From Pseudopyrenochaeta lycopersici (Eukaryota; Ascomycota; Dothideomycetes; Pleosporales; Pseudopyrenochaetaceae): 64,000 nucleotides of DNA. Below the pieces are notes generated by a model that saw only the letters and a program-made list of their open reading frames with translations, searched no databases and had not been told where the DNA came from. The DNA lies in the NCBI GenBank assembly GCA_003313425.1, contig NHZP01000099.1, positions 1 to 64,000 on the forward strand, read 5' to 3'. Of this stretch, positions 63,650-64,000 are shown piece after piece. Numbering within the stretch: position 1 is the stretch's first letter; every line of letters begins with the position of its first letter. Position numbers and translations under genes: made by a program.

Positions 63650-64000
63650 CTACATCCGTCGTGTTAATGATACAGTATGGTTGGGGAGCGGAGGCGACAA
63701 TTCCGCGGCCAAAGCTACCTCAAAAGCTCGCGCAACGCTCTCTACACAGCGATCACACGCCGTAAACCCACGGGCACCAAGGAAAATGGACTTAGCCATT
63801 TTTTTGAGAGATGGTGGTTCCTCCGATATCTGCGGAGACCCTAGACCTGCCAAGCGTGTCTCAAAAAACTCCATCACCTTGACTGAGTTCCCAAGCAGGG
63901 CCCCATCCTGCTGCACAAGACGCGGCAAAACACCCGTTACAACCGCATCCAGCGCCTCCACCGAAAGATCCCCAAACGCAACCATGCGACGTGGGGTGCC
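63650..64000 (-). CDS. Chimeric WWxTKESG-family protein, 3' part only (module 41, copy of 23)
   Basis: Equals the C-terminal part of the gene at 35216-35916, including the captured hairpin (about 63783-63802). The gene continues beyond the window. Presence of a second copy shows that the hairpin capture is a fixed, replicated state. Confidence 0.7.
   Translation of the reverse strand, partial: GTPRRMVAFGDLSVEALDAVVTGVLPRLVQQDGALLGNSVKVMEFFETRLAGLGSPQISEEPPSLKKMAKSIFLGARGFTACDRCVESVARAFEVALAAELSPPLPNHTVSLTRRM

Larger units (their letters stand above)
79..64000 (-). mobile_element. Tandem array of about 1.58-kb CRESS-virus-like modules
   Basis: Forty-one head-to-tail modules are bounded by the inverted repeat CAACTTTCTAGTG ... 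CACTAGAAAGTTG. The spacing between left arms is 1556-1607 bp in all 39 complete modules. Each module has one gene, or one spliced gene, on the minus strand. From gene start outward (left to right on +) come a TATA box, GCCAAG, a CTAG-type hairpin, a CCAAT palindrome, stem-loops here called S1 to S4, the left arm and the core AAAGGAATCATATATA. Beyond the right arm lies the next module's 3' common region and an AT-rich tail up to its stop codon. One module type carries a Rep, one a capsid-like protein, and most carry a paralogous family. By analogy with nanoviruses and other multipartite ssDNA viruses (one gene plus a common region per circle), I infer integrated unit-length components. An alternative is a host subtelomeric gene family spread by a domesticated Rep. 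Confidence 0.85.

Noticed and set aside
79..64000. Interpretation as an LTR retrotransposon or satellite array
   Set aside because: No reverse transcriptase, integrase or long terminal repeats are present, and the units carry different genes. A Rep and a capsid-like gene, plus switching at one core, fit CRESS-type elements better.
79..64000. Interpretation as a host variant surface antigen array
   Set aside because: The canonical family members show no signal peptide, membrane anchor or repeated extracellular domain, and a viral Rep sits in the same unit format. It is not fully excluded as a secondary role.
1..64000. CRISPR arrays, tRNA and rRNA genes
   Set aside because: The direct repeats are about 1.58 kb apart and carry genes; no cloverleaf with TTCGANTC-type arm or rRNA sequence was seen.

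Overview
This window is the end of a eukaryotic chromosome or contig. It opens with C-rich telomeric repeats (CCCTAA, i.e. TTAGGG-type). Everything after base 78 is one uninterrupted head-to-tail array of about 1.58 kb modules. I count 41: module 1 abuts the telomere, modules 2-40 are complete, and module 41 is cut by the window end. Measured from one conserved inverted repeat to the next, the 39 complete modules are all 1556-1607 bp although their genes differ. Every gene I believe in lies on the minus strand, reading toward the telomere. The host cannot be named from this sequence. The telomere type, TATA and CCAAT boxes and short spliceosomal introns (mostly 46-76 nt, branch point CTNAY) show a eukaryote.

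Two modules carry the hallmark genes of a CRESS-type single-stranded DNA virus. Modules 1 and 33 encode a geminivirus/genomovirus-like Rep (HUH endonuclease plus superfamily 3 helicase); module 33 is intact and module 1 has a one-base frameshift. Module 29 encodes a protein with the layout of a CRESS capsid. Most other modules carry one gene each of a large, unrecognised paralogous family. These proteins are usually about 235-275 aa, with a WWxTKESG motif, a CxC...CxxC cluster, a WFxGxSDAVG motif and a terminal WLxC. The family genes share one phase-1 mini-intron whose centre often folds as GTTGGG...CCCAAC. A few modules (2, 3, 6, 14, 18, 20, 22, 34) carry other small genes; the product of 34 looks like a Rep endonuclease domain that has lost its catalytic residues.

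Each junction has the same order, read left to right on the + strand: TATA box, GCCAAG, a CTAGTCCCTAG-type hairpin, a TCTATG..CATAGA palindrome with CCAAT, several small stem-loops whose stems change by compensatory substitution while loops are kept, then a 13-bp inverted repeat (CAACTTTCTAGTG / CACTAGAAAGTTG) around an almost invariant 16-base core, AAAGGAATCATATATA. Next come the 3' common region of the following module, a GG-ACTTAG-CC hairpin and often an AAGGG/CCCTT hairpin. Repeated modules (1=33, 8=38=40, 10=11, 13=15, 16=36, 23=41, 24=26) change partner at this core, and the telomere was added inside it.

My reading: the array is an endogenised, or telomere-resident, multipartite ssDNA virus or virus-like replicon system with at least 33 different components in this window. 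Each component is a unit-length circle carrying one gene plus a common region, joined to its neighbours at the presumed Rep nicking site. The constant unit length beside a capsid gene fits a packaging limit. The sequence directly shows the modularity, the lengths, the shared hairpins, the Rep motifs and the junction positions. Packaging, mobility and the role of the accessory family are inference.
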